Positions 18,424 to 26,139 of a DNA stretch of 64,000 bases are shown in pieces. The DNA lies in assembly GCA_018436595.1 (NCBI GenBank), contig JAHDLC010000004.1, positions 1 to 64,000 on the forward strand. The letters are read 5' to 3'. The translations under genes and the position numbers were made by a program. Numbering within the stretch: position 1 is the stretch's first letter; every line of letters begins with the position of its first letter. The stretch comes from Synergistaceae bacterium (GTDB lineage Bacteria > Synergistota > Synergistia > Synergistales > Aminobacteriaceae). Below the pieces are notes generated by a model, which saw only the letters and a program-made list of their open reading frames with translations, was not told the origin of the DNA and did no database searches.

Positions 18424-18464
18424 AACAGCGGGGCGGAGAGAGTGAGTTTCCCCGCCCTGCTGTT
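18424..18464. terminator. Terminator between converging hypF and glpX
   Basis: A 13-bp stem AACAGCGGGGCGG / CCGCCCTGCTGTT (one G-T pair) has a 15-base loop. On the minus strand it is followed by TTTTATTTC, which fits the end of glpX. On the plus strand the tail CCTGTTCTTTA is weaker. Confidence 0.75.
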
Positions 18465-18478
18465 CCTGTTCTTTATTA

Positions 18479-19477
18479 TCAGACGGTGCTGTACTCGATG
18501 CCGCTGACCTTTGAGAGTTCCGAAAGTTTTTTCTGTTTGTGGATGCTGTCAACAAAACGGATGGTGCCGCTTCTCGATCTCATGACCATGGAACTGGTGT
18601 GAATCTCCCGTCCTTCGTAGCGGACTCCCTTCAAAAAGTCTCCGTCGGTAACGCCCGTGGCGGCGAAGAACACGTTGTCACCCCTGACGAGATCGTTGAT
18701 AGAAAGAACCTGGTCCAGATCAAGGCCACGTTTTCTGCTTTCCGCAATATCCTCGTCATTTCTCGGCCACAGCTTGCATTGCATGTTGCCTCCCAGGCAC
18801 TTGATAGCGCAGGCGGTAATGACGGCTTCGGGAGATCCGCCGATACCCATGAGAACATCCGCCCCGCCCTGGTCTTTGCACGTGAGAAGGGCCCCGCCTA
18901 TGTCTCCGTCCGGTATAAGCTTTATTCTTGCTCCGGCATTCCGTACCCGGGTCTTCAGTTCCTCGTGCCGGGGGCGGTCAAGGATGACCACCGTTATGTC
19001 ATCGAGGGCCTTTCCCTTGGCCTCTGCAACACGGGCCACGTTATCCTCGGGAGAGAGGTTGATGTCGATAACGTCAGCCGCTTCCGGACCGACGACGAGC
19101 TTGTTCATGTAGTATATGTTCTTGGGGTTGAACATGGTTCCCCGTTCAGAAACGGCAACAACGCTTATGGCACCGGTTAACCCGAGGGCGGTGAGCCGGG
19201 TTCCGTCAATGGGATCGACCGCTATGTCGACTTCAGGGGCCTTTTCCGCTCCAAGCTTCTCTCCGTTGTAGAGCATGGGAGCTTCGTCTTTTTCCCCTTC
19301 GCCGATCACAACCACGCCGGACATGCTCACTGTGTTCAGAATGTATCTGAGGGCATTTACCGCCGCACCGTCGACGGCGTTCTTGTCTCCCCGCCCCATC
19401 CATCGTCCCGCTGCCATGGCGGCGGCTTCGGTTGCCCGTACCAGTTCGAGCGCAAGGTTCCTGTCAGCAGCAAACAT
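18479..19477 (-). CDS. glpX: Fructose-1,6-bisphosphatase, class II (GlpX)
   Basis: This gluconeogenic enzyme hydrolyses fructose 1,6-bisphosphate. The 332-residue protein matches the GlpX family: a metal and substrate region VVIGEGEKDEAPML, AVDPIDGTRLTALG (the Asp-Pro-hydrophobic-Asp-Gly-Thr signature of the lithium-sensitive phosphatase fold), GIGGSPEAVITACAIK, and an FAATGVTDGDFLKGV segment. The start follows CGGGAGGAG. It lies 35 bases after purB on the same strand and is probably its operon partner. Together with PFOR in the window it fits growth on amino or organic acids with upward carbon flow. Confidence 0.95.
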   Translation of the reverse strand: MFAADRNLALELVRATEAAAMAAGRWMGRGDKNAVDGAAVNALRYILNTVSMSGVVVIGEGEKDEAPMLYNGEKLGAEKAPEVDIAVDPIDGTRLTALGLTGAISVVAVSERGTMFNPKNIYYMNKLVVGPEAADVIDINLSPEDNVARVAEAKGKALDDITVVILDRPRHEELKTRVRNAGARIKLIPDGDIGGALLTCKDQGGADVLMGIGGSPEAVITACAIKCLGGNMQCKLWPRNDEDIAESRKRGLDLDQVLSINDLVRGDNVFFAATGVTDGDFLKGVRYEGREIHTSSMVMRSRSGTIRFVDSIHKQKKLSELSKVSGIEYSTV

Positions 19478-19512
19478 AGTATCTCCTCCCGAATAGATTG
19501 TATGTTGCCCTG

Positions 19513-20808
19513 TTACCGGCGGAAACGTGCGAATATCTCGTCAACCCAGCGAAAATAATGATCTGTAGAAAAAAGATCTCCCAGGTCTTCCGGGCTGATC
19601 CGGGATGAAACCCGGTCGTCCTCCAGAAGCAGCTCCCGGAATGATTTCCGGCCGGACCAGCATTTCATCGCGTTTTCCTGAACAATGGCGTATGCCTCTT
19701 CTCTTGGAAGGTTGAATCGCTCCACGAGGTCAAGGAGAACGCGCTGGCTGAAGACGAGTCCCCGGGTTATATCCAGATTTTCTCTCATTTTTGAAGTATT
19801 TACAACCATATTTTTCACAATATATGTCATTTTTGAGAGCATATAGGTTATCAGGTGAAAAGCATCCGGCCAGATGACTCTCTCAGCCGAGGAATGGCTG
19901 ATGTCCCTTTCATGCCAGAGGGTCATGTTCTCCATGGCGGTGAGGGCGTATCCTCTCAGGAGGCGGCTCATTCCGGAAATGCGTTCGCACAGGATGGGAT
20001 TTCTCTTGTGGGGCATGGCACTCGATCCTTTCTGCTTGGCGCCGAAGGGTTCCATTGCCTCCATTACTTCGGTTCGCTGCAGGTGGCGGATTTCTGTTGC
20101 AAAACGGTCGAGAGCGCCTCCAAGAAGGGCCAGAGCATTCATTGCGTTGCTGTGCCGGTCTCTCTGGAGAATCTGTGTTGATACAAGAGAGGGTTTGAGG
20201 CCGAGGAGGTCGCACACTCTCCGCTCCACCGATGGTTCACAGTGGGCGTAGGTTCCCACTGCCCCTGAAATCTTCCCGTAACTGACCTGTTCTTCCGCGA
20301 GTTCCAGCCGTTCCGTGTCCCTCTGGAGCTGGTAGAGCCAGTTGAGGAGCTTCAGCCCGAAGGTGGTGGGTTCTCCGTGGATCCCGTGGGTGCGCCCGAC
20401 ACAGGGGGTGTATTTGAATTCCTCTGCCCGTCGTGCAATAACATCCATAAGGGCCTCCGTTTTTTCCTTCACAATGGAAAAAGAGCGTTTCAGGGACAGG
20501 GATGATGCTGTATCAATCACGTCGCTGCTTGTCAGGCCGAGGTGGATGTATCTTCCGTTTTCCCCGACTTTTTCAGCGACCGCCGATACGAAAGCGATAA
20601 CGTCATGGTGCACCTGTTCCTCTATTTCGTTTATTCTTCCAATGTCGAAGGAGGCTTTTTCGCAGATGTCCCCGTAGGCGTCCGCAGGGATGACTCCCTT
20701 TTCCATCCAGACCCTGCAAACTGCAAGTTCCACCTCGAGCCAGGCGCTGAACTTGCTCTCTTCGCTCCAAATGGAGTTCATTTCCGCAGTTTGGTACCTC
20801 CCGATCAT
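19513..20808 (-). CDS. purB: Adenylosuccinate lyase
   Basis: PurB acts twice in purine synthesis, cleaving SAICAR and adenylosuccinate. The 431-residue protein carries the fumarase/aspartase superfamily signature GSSAMPHKRNP, with THGIHGEPTTFG and LTSSDVIDTA upstream. The frame is open to 20844, but the ATG at 20808 has GAGGAGG about 9-10 bases upstream and begins MIGRYQTAEMNSIW, as is usual for PurB. It shares an ATGA overlap with the DUF4416 gene and is thus translationally coupled to it. Confidence 0.96.
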   Translation of the reverse strand: MIGRYQTAEMNSIWSEESKFSAWLEVELAVCRVWMEKGVIPADAYGDICEKASFDIGRINEIEEQVHHDVIAFVSAVAEKVGENGRYIHLGLTSSDVIDTASSLSLKRSFSIVKEKTEALMDVIARRAEEFKYTPCVGRTHGIHGEPTTFGLKLLNWLYQLQRDTERLELAEEQVSYGKISGAVGTYAHCEPSVERRVCDLLGLKPSLVSTQILQRDRHSNAMNALALLGGALDRFATEIRHLQRTEVMEAMEPFGAKQKGSSAMPHKRNPILCERISGMSRLLRGYALTAMENMTLWHERDISHSSAERVIWPDAFHLITYMLSKMTYIVKNMVVNTSKMRENLDITRGLVFSQRVLLDLVERFNLPREEAYAIVQENAMKCWSGRKSFRELLLEDDRVSSRISPEDLGDLFSTDHYFRWVDEIFARFRR

Positions 20809-21344
20809 TGTGTGTTCCTCCTCAATTCCATTTCTTGAATCCATTGTTTCCTGACGGCTGAGAGAAACTCGTCGTACAGACCTTGTGCAAAATCGGGAAA
20901 GGTGTAGTCAAAAGACTCCCATTTTTTGTGCCTGAAACGGAGGGTTACTTCCCCGTGAATTCCCTCTCCGATATAGACCCTGTGGGCGTGGTCCTTGGTC
21001 GATGCAAGTACCAGCCGTGCACCGTTCACGTATCCGGGGTCAATGTTCACCTTTCTCTGTTCCCCGCTTTCTCTTTCGAGTCGGCAGGCGGTCCGTTTCC
21101 ATTGCGGCAGAGATCCGCCGTTCCGAAGACCCGGAAATGAAAGAAACCGGCGGTACAGGACAGGAGAAATATCCGTGTAATAATCCGTGACCGTAAAAGG
21201 ATACGGGGAACTTACCATTTCCGGGGTTCCCCATAGGGTGGAAAGTTTTTCCTCGGCCCACCGCCACCGTGTTTCGTCAGGATAAAGAATCCCGGTGACG
21301 AGTTTTACGGGATAAAAAAAAGTGCCGTCAAAAGTTTTTTCCAT
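20805..21344 (-). CDS. DUF4416 family protein
   Basis: The 179-residue protein matches my memory of the DUF4416 pattern: an N-terminal KLVTGILYPDETRWRWAEE, TVTDYYTDISP, VNIDPGYVNGARLVLASTKDHAHRVYIGEGI split over residues about 98-130, then EVTLRF and TFPDFAQGLYDEF. The function of the family is not known to me. The conserved Asp, His and Arg residues look like an active site. It overlaps the gene upstream by 17 bases and purB by 4, so it is made together with both. Confidence 0.75.
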   Translation of the reverse strand: MEKTFDGTFFYPVKLVTGILYPDETRWRWAEEKLSTLWGTPEMVSSPYPFTVTDYYTDISPVLYRRFLSFPGLRNGGSLPQWKRTACRLERESGEQRKVNIDPGYVNGARLVLASTKDHAHRVYIGEGIHGEVTLRFRHKKWESFDYTFPDFAQGLYDEFLSAVRKQWIQEMELRRNTQ

Positions 21345-22101
21345 CCTTCACCTTCAGAAATCCCACGATATCATCTTCCCAGACACAGGTCAGGATTTCA
21401 TCCCTTTCATCAACGGCGGAAAGAGAATCTTCCGTCATTTTTTCCACGGAAAAACCTTTTCCCCTGAGGCGTGAGACGAAGGCTTTTCCTACCGCTGCCC
21501 ACCATGTCATCTCCTTGGCGTTTCCCATATCTTCAGAAACGTCATCCACAAGAAATATGCAGGGATGTATCTCCCTGAACAGAAAGCATTTCCCTCCCGG
21601 AAGTTCACGGAGAAATTCAGACCCCTCACCCCGGGTAAGGGGGATGCCGTCAAGAAGTCCGGCTGCTTTCCGGTTGGCGGAGAACCTTTCCCCTGCCCAG
21701 GAGACGAATGGAAGCGGGGCGTCCCACCAGAGAGGAACACCTGTACCGATTTCTTCTCCAGTCATTTCGGCAATGGTAGAAACAGGAAGAATCCTCAGGT
21801 CGGCGTCCTTCAGAACAAAAAGTTTGTCTTTTTTGCTCAGGACGTTCTTTTCGAGAAGGTCTTTCAGAGGTGAAAAGGAAGAGCAAAGCGTCGCCAGTTC
21901 ACTTACGCTTCTTTCACTTTCTCCCTTTTCCAGCACCGAAACAATCTGCTCTTTCGAAAAGACGGGATGTCCCTCCGGGGGAGAATACAAAAGACAGTAC
22001 TCTACTCCATGGAGGTAGAGATCGCGAAGAAGCTCCGAAAGAGTCACTTCGTTTTTTTCCACTTTTCTCCGCCAGGGGGGGCGTTTAGTTTCCCTGCCCA
22101 T
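21328..22101 (-). CDS. Protein of unknown function, coupled to ftsY
   Basis: I do not recognise this 257-residue protein. It has no signal peptide or membrane segment. It is rich in charged residues and Trp, with a WWDAPLPFVSWAGERF segment in the middle and EILTCVWEDDIVGFLKV at the C terminus. The frame is open to 22185, but the ATG at 22101 with GGGAG upstream is more likely. It overlaps ftsY by 17 bases and the DUF4416 gene by 17 bases, which suggests tight translational coupling. The overlapping arrangement and sustained frame make it a real gene. It may be a lineage-specific protein. Confidence 0.7.
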   Translation of the reverse strand: MGRETKRPPWRRKVEKNEVTLSELLRDLYLHGVEYCLLYSPPEGHPVFSKEQIVSVLEKGESERSVSELATLCSSFSPLKDLLEKNVLSKKDKLFVLKDADLRILPVSTIAEMTGEEIGTGVPLWWDAPLPFVSWAGERFSANRKAAGLLDGIPLTRGEGSEFLRELPGGKCFLFREIHPCIFLVDDVSEDMGNAKEMTWWAAVGKAFVSRLRGKGFSVEKMTEDSLSAVDERDEILTCVWEDDIVGFLKVKDGKNF

Positions 22102-23026
22102 GACCGTTATCTCCCAAAAGAGCTTTGACAAATTCTGGTACGTCGAATGCCCGGAGATCGTCTTCACCTTCTCCGAGGCCGACATACCGAACCGGAATTT
22201 TCAGGCTGTGGGCTATGGCAAGGATGATGCCTCCCTTGGCCGTGTTGTCGTATTTGGTGAGCACTACGCCGGTCAGGGGAAGCATCTTGTTGAACGTTTC
22301 CGCCTGTGCAAGACCGTTCTGCCCCATGACGGAGTCGAGAACAAGCAGCACTTCCATCCGGGAATCTCCCTTTTCTTTCTCAAGAACCCGGTGGATTTTT
22401 CCGAGCTCCTCCATGAGGTTGTGCTTGGAATGCAGTCTTCCGGCCGTATCCACGATAAGTACATCCGCCCCGGATGCCTTTGCAGCCTGCAAGGCATCAA
22501 AGGCGACGGCAGCTGCGTCGCTGCCGTGCTGCTGGGCGATAACTCGGACTCCGGACCGGTCTCCCCACACTTTGAGCTGTTCGATGGCAGCGGCACGGAA
22601 AGTGTCCGCTGCGGCAAAGATGACCTTTTTCCCTTCTTTCGTCCACCGTGAAGCGAGTTTTCCCGCCGTTGTGGTTTTGCCGCTTCCGTTGACCCCCACA
22701 AGGAGGATGACGGAGGGTGAAGGGGGAGTGACGGGGAGGGGTTCCCCCATGAACGGAACAGCAAGCAGACGGGACGAAATCATTTCCTCGAACAGCCTGA
22801 AAAGCTCTTCCGGGGTGCGGATCCTCTTTTCTTCGGCGTCTCTTTTCAGTGAATCAATAAGACTGATCGTCAGGTCTACTCCAACATCGCCGCTGATGAG
22901 TATTTCTTCAAGATTTTCCCAGAAAGCCTCGTCAACCACACCTCCGGAAAAGAGGAGGGACAGTCCTCCGCTCCATCGTTCCCGGACGCCTTTCAGCCCC
23001 TGCTTCAACCTTTCAAAAAAAGCCAC
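22085..23026 (-). CDS. ftsY: Signal recognition particle receptor FtsY
   Basis: FtsY docks SRP-ribosome complexes at the membrane for co-translational insertion. The 313-residue protein holds the NG domain: Walker A GVNGSGKTTT, DTFRAAAIEQLKVW, DTAGRLHSK, LTKYDNTAKGG and YVGLGEGEDDL. The acidic A domain is absent; only a short amphipathic N terminus (MAFFERLKQGLKGVRERW) precedes it, as in many minimal FtsY proteins. It lies 6 bases downstream of ricT. Confidence 0.96.
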   Translation of the reverse strand: MAFFERLKQGLKGVRERWSGGLSLLFSGGVVDEAFWENLEEILISGDVGVDLTISLIDSLKRDAEEKRIRTPEELFRLFEEMISSRLLAVPFMGEPLPVTPPSPSVILLVGVNGSGKTTTAGKLASRWTKEGKKVIFAAADTFRAAAIEQLKVWGDRSGVRVIAQQHGSDAAAVAFDALQAAKASGADVLIVDTAGRLHSKHNLMEELGKIHRVLEKEKGDSRMEVLLVLDSVMGQNGLAQAETFNKMLPLTGVVLTKYDNTAKGGIILAIAHSLKIPVRYVGLGEGEDDLRAFDVPEFVKALLGDNGHGQGN

Positions 23027-23032
23027 GGCGTT

Positions 23033-24358
23033 CTACACCTCCGGAGAAGAGCTGCTGTTGGTATTCTGTCCCTGCTGGGGCGCTTCCCTGTTTCCTTTTG
23101 GAGAGCGGCGGCGCCTGTTGTTCGGTCTCTTTTTCTTCTGGGCCCCGTCGACGGGTTTACTTTCCTGCCCCTGCTGTTGTACTGGTTTTTCGGCTGCAGG
23201 GGGAGTTTTTTCCGGAGAAGAGATTATCGGAGTCTCCGTTTTTTCACCTCCGGAGGGTTTTCTCTTTCTGCGTCTTTTTTTCTTCGCCGGTACCGCCTGG
23301 GAAGTGCCTTCCTTTTCTTTTGCCTGGTCGGGAACGGGTTTCTCCTCTGTTTTTCGCCGATCCTGCCTGGAGGGTGCAGGTTTTTCTCCCGTTGTTTCCT
23401 CCCGGGGTTCGCCTGTCTTTTTCCTTCCCGGGCGGAAGCTGTCGTCCCGTATGCTTCTGCTTTCCTTCAGGCCGTTTTCCTCCCAGGGGCTGCCCTCCAT
23501 AACAGTTTCTTTAAACCGCTGAAAATCTTCGGTTTTGACAAGGATTTCCTTCCCTTCCGGAGTTCTGATCCGGACAGACTGGCTCGAGAGATCAACCCCG
23601 TCGGTAAGATAGGTACCGGCCGGTGTCCTGAGCTTGGAGCCGGGATTGGGCAGTCCTTTCCACAATTCTCCATACAAATGGTGTTCGAAGGACATGCAGC
23701 ACATGAGCCTTCCGCAGATTCCCGATATCTTTGTTGGATTCAGCGCGAGGTTCTGTTCCTTCACCATTTTGATGCAGATGGGGGTAAACCGGTGAAGCCA
23801 GTAGCTGCAGCAGCACCTCTGCCCGCAGGGAGCCAGTCCCTTTACAGCTTTGGCTTCATCCCGCACACCGATCTGCCTGAGTTCTATCCTGGTTTTAAAT
23901 TCTTTCGCCAGATCCCGGACGAATGCTCTGAAGTCGACTCTCTGTTCCGATGTGAAGTAGAAGAAGAGTTTTTTTCTGTCGAGGAGGAACTCGACATCCA
24001 CAAGTTTCATGGAGAGATTGTGGTTCCGAAGAAGCTCCCTGGCTTTCAGGAGGACCGCGTTTTCTTCCTCTCGTTCTGCTTCTGCGTCGTTTAAATCGTC
24101 CGCGGTCGCTTCCCTGACAAAAGCTATTTCCTGAAGTGCGGGCTCTCCCCCTTTCACCTGGCTGTCCGAGGAATCGTCACTGCAGGAATTCCTGTAACGT
24201 TCCTCCTGTTCGGGGGAAAGAGGTCCGCCCAAAAGGGAGAGTTCCATCCCCCTCATCGTTTCCGCCACAAGCCACGTACCTCGCTGAGGTACCTGTTCCT
24301 GAAGATCGAGAAGACCAAGATATCTTGGTTTACCAAAAATCGCCAAATAAATGCTCAA
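23033..24358 (-). CDS. ricT: PSP1 domain protein RicT (YaaT) with long basic C-terminal tail
   Basis: RicT is part of the Ric (Y-complex) that guides RNase Y-dependent mRNA processing in Bacillus. The PSP1 core shows the conserved cysteines: CGQRCCCSYWLHRF and ISGICGRLMCCMSFE, used for Fe-S binding in Bacillus RicT. Unusually, residues about 300-441 form a low-complexity tail rich in Lys, Arg, Pro and Glu (KKKRRRKRKPS, KKKRPNNRRRRSPK). The start is a TTG; that at 24358 lies 8 bases from GGAGG, while 24364 is nearer. It overlaps holB by 29 bases. The tmk-yaaR-holB-ricT order is the same as in Bacillus. Confidence 0.9.
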   Translation of the reverse strand: MSIYLAIFGKPRYLGLLDLQEQVPQRGTWLVAETMRGMELSLLGGPLSPEQEERYRNSCSDDSSDSQVKGGEPALQEIAFVREATADDLNDAEAEREEENAVLLKARELLRNHNLSMKLVDVEFLLDRKKLFFYFTSEQRVDFRAFVRDLAKEFKTRIELRQIGVRDEAKAVKGLAPCGQRCCCSYWLHRFTPICIKMVKEQNLALNPTKISGICGRLMCCMSFEHHLYGELWKGLPNPGSKLRTPAGTYLTDGVDLSSQSVRIRTPEGKEILVKTEDFQRFKETVMEGSPWEENGLKESRSIRDDSFRPGRKKTGEPREETTGEKPAPSRQDRRKTEEKPVPDQAKEKEGTSQAVPAKKKRRRKRKPSGGEKTETPIISSPEKTPPAAEKPVQQQGQESKPVDGAQKKKRPNNRRRRSPKGNREAPQQGQNTNSSSSPEV

Positions 24359-25100
24359 AAGCAATACCCTCCTTGAGAGCCAACACTGTCAAATCAAGAG
24401 CCATGGTTCGGGAAAGACGCCTGGTTTCCAGCAAAATCCGCAGGCGCTCCATTTTTCCTGCGCTTGCGTGGTCGCCGGATTCCGTGAGAAAACCGATCCA
24501 TGGTTCGAGTTGGGGGATCAAATCATCTATCTCTGAACCGCTGTTTTTCTCCACCCACCTGCTCCATTCTTCCGGTGTGGACGGAGACGCTTTTTTTTCC
24601 TTCCTTCCCGCTCCCCTGAGAGATACGGACCAGGCCCTGCTTTTCAATGTGGGGAGCATAGAATCATCCTCTGAGACGAGAAAGAACAGGACTCCGTATT
24701 CCGGGGGTTCTTCCGCGAGCTTCAAAAGGCTGTTGGCTGCAGGCAACAGCATGCGTTCGGCCGAAAAAATGACGGCGCATCGTTTTTTTGAGACCACCGG
24801 GCGGTATGCCATAGCCCGTATGACTTCTCTGCAGGCGTCGATGGCGGGAGCTTTCCCTGGTTCACCGCCCCTGACGAGGTCAGGGTGGTCTTCCCCGGAC
24901 CAAGCCCTGCACGCATTGCAGTCATCGCCTCCGGTCCGGTTCAGACAGAGAACGACCTCCGCAATTTCCCTGGCGACGAATCCGTGAAGTTCCTCGGGGG
25001 CGGACAGAATCACGCAATGGGGAAAGTGGTCGAGAGCGGCGAGGGAACAGAGCCGACTCCAGGATTCAGAAGCCGTCAGAGAAGCAGGGAGATGAGGCAT
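24330..25100 (-). CDS. holB: DNA polymerase III delta-prime subunit
   Basis: Delta-prime is the non-ATPase arm of the clamp loader. The 256-residue protein has a degenerate nucleotide site (VILSAPEELHGFVA in place of a P-loop), a partial zinc module (CLNRTGGDDCNAC), the HPDL motif, and the conserved helix AANSLLKLAEEPPEYGVLFFLVSE. It is shorter than the E. coli protein at the C terminus, as in many bacteria. The position between yaaR and ricT is the standard one for holB and decides the call. Confidence 0.88.
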   Translation of the reverse strand: MPHLPASLTASESWSRLCSLAALDHFPHCVILSAPEELHGFVAREIAEVVLCLNRTGGDDCNACRAWSGEDHPDLVRGGEPGKAPAIDACREVIRAMAYRPVVSKKRCAVIFSAERMLLPAANSLLKLAEEPPEYGVLFFLVSEDDSMLPTLKSRAWSVSLRGAGRKEKKASPSTPEEWSRWVEKNSGSEIDDLIPQLEPWIGFLTESGDHASAGKMERLRILLETRRLSRTMALDLTVLALKEGIAFEHLFGDFW

Positions 25101-25513
25101 CCCTTCACCTCTTCCATAAGCTGGAACATCCGGGTTCTTTCCCCTTCCCTCTGAAAAACGCCTTCAAGCTCCTCCATGATGGATTCAACTTTCTCGACCG
25201 TTACGAACAGATTCCGGTCATTGCGCCTCCATTTCATGTCCCTGCGGACACGAAGGCCGGCGATTGCCCTTCGCAGGAGTTCTTTCACCAGGTTCCTGTA
25301 CTGCAGAAGGGTGTTTTCCGCAGGAAAGTGCGTCAGCTTTCTGCCGAAGAGATCCAGTTTTTCGATGAGTTCCCGGGTCTCGGCATCTTCAAGGGACTGG
25401 GAAAAAGGATGGGGTTCACTTCCCCGGGAAGGGGAAAGCAGTCCTTTTTTCTTTGCCTGGAATCCCGATTCCCCTCCGGAAATCCGCTCTTCGGCATTTT
25501 TCTTGACCTTCAA
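25076..25513 (-). CDS. yaaR: YaaR family protein (DUF327)
   Basis: The 145-residue protein matches DUF327: a long helical region from about residue 40 (DAETRELIEKLDLFGRKL), then LLQYRNLVKELLRRAIAGL and VEKVESIMEELEGVF. The molecular role is not established. The first 35 residues are polar and probably disordered. It has an ATGA overlap with tmk and a 25-base overlap with holB, the same neighbours as in Bacillus. Confidence 0.82.
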   Translation of the reverse strand: MKVKKNAEERISGGESGFQAKKKGLLSPSRGSEPHPFSQSLEDAETRELIEKLDLFGRKLTHFPAENTLLQYRNLVKELLRRAIAGLRVRRDMKWRRNDRNLFVTVEKVESIMEELEGVFQREGERTRMFQLMEEVKGCLISLLL

Positions 25514-26139
25514 GGGGAAAGAAACACCTCCACCCTGCGTTCAATCTCCCGGGCGATAGTCTCGATATCGTTGTTTCCGTCCAGAGAAACTATCCGCTCC
25601 GGATCCCGGCGGGAAAGAAAAAGAAAGCCTTCACGGACATTTTCAAGAAAGGATTGTCCTTTCTCTTCCATACGGTCCGGGCTTCCCCGGCGGGAGACTC
25701 TATGATAGGCTTTCCCGGGGGGCAAATCAATCCAGAAGGTAAGGTCAGGAACAGGAAAACAGCACCACCGGAACAGATCTTCGATCTTTTCAGATGAGAT
25801 CCCCCGCCCCCATGACTGGTATGCAAGGGTGGAATCAATATATCGTTCACAGACCACAATCCGGCCTGACGAGAGTGCGGGGGCGACTTCCCTCCTGATA
25901 TGCTCGCATCGGTCGGCAAGAAAAAGAAAAAGTTCGCTCAAGGGGTGCTGCATTCCATGTTCCAGAAGGAGTTCCCTTATTTTCTCCCCCCCCGGCCACC
26001 CTCCCGGTTCTTTTGTCCAGAACACCGCTTCTTTTCCGAACCGTGAAACCAGGTTCCCGACCAGAATCCTCGCCTGGGTTGTTTTCCCGCATCCGTCGAT
26101 GCCTTCCAGGGTGAGGAACACTCCGTTATTCTTCGTCAT
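25510..26139 (-). CDS. tmk: Thymidylate kinase
   Basis: Tmk phosphorylates dTMP to dTDP. The 209-residue protein has the P-loop LEGIDGCGKTTQA near residue 12, the DR(Y/H)-type segment CERYIDSTLAYQ and the LID region RRGSPDRMEEKG. The open frame reaches 26166, but the ATG at 26139 gives the usual N terminus MTKNNGVFLTLEG. Neither start has a good ribosome site, so the gene probably depends on translation of the upstream peptidase gene, whose last 14 bases it overlaps. Confidence 0.93.
   Translation of the reverse strand: MTKNNGVFLTLEGIDGCGKTTQARILVGNLVSRFGKEAVFWTKEPGGWPGGEKIRELLLEHGMQHPLSELFLFLADRCEHIRREVAPALSSGRIVVCERYIDSTLAYQSWGRGISSEKIEDLFRWCCFPVPDLTFWIDLPPGKAYHRVSRRGSPDRMEEKGQSFLENVREGFLFLSRRDPERIVSLDGNNDIETIAREIERRVEVFLSP

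Noticed and set aside
22125-23522. A 465-codon plus-strand frame across ftsY and ricT
   Set aside because: Ser/Pro/Phe-rich composition typical of antisense frames of charged proteins; no start signal.
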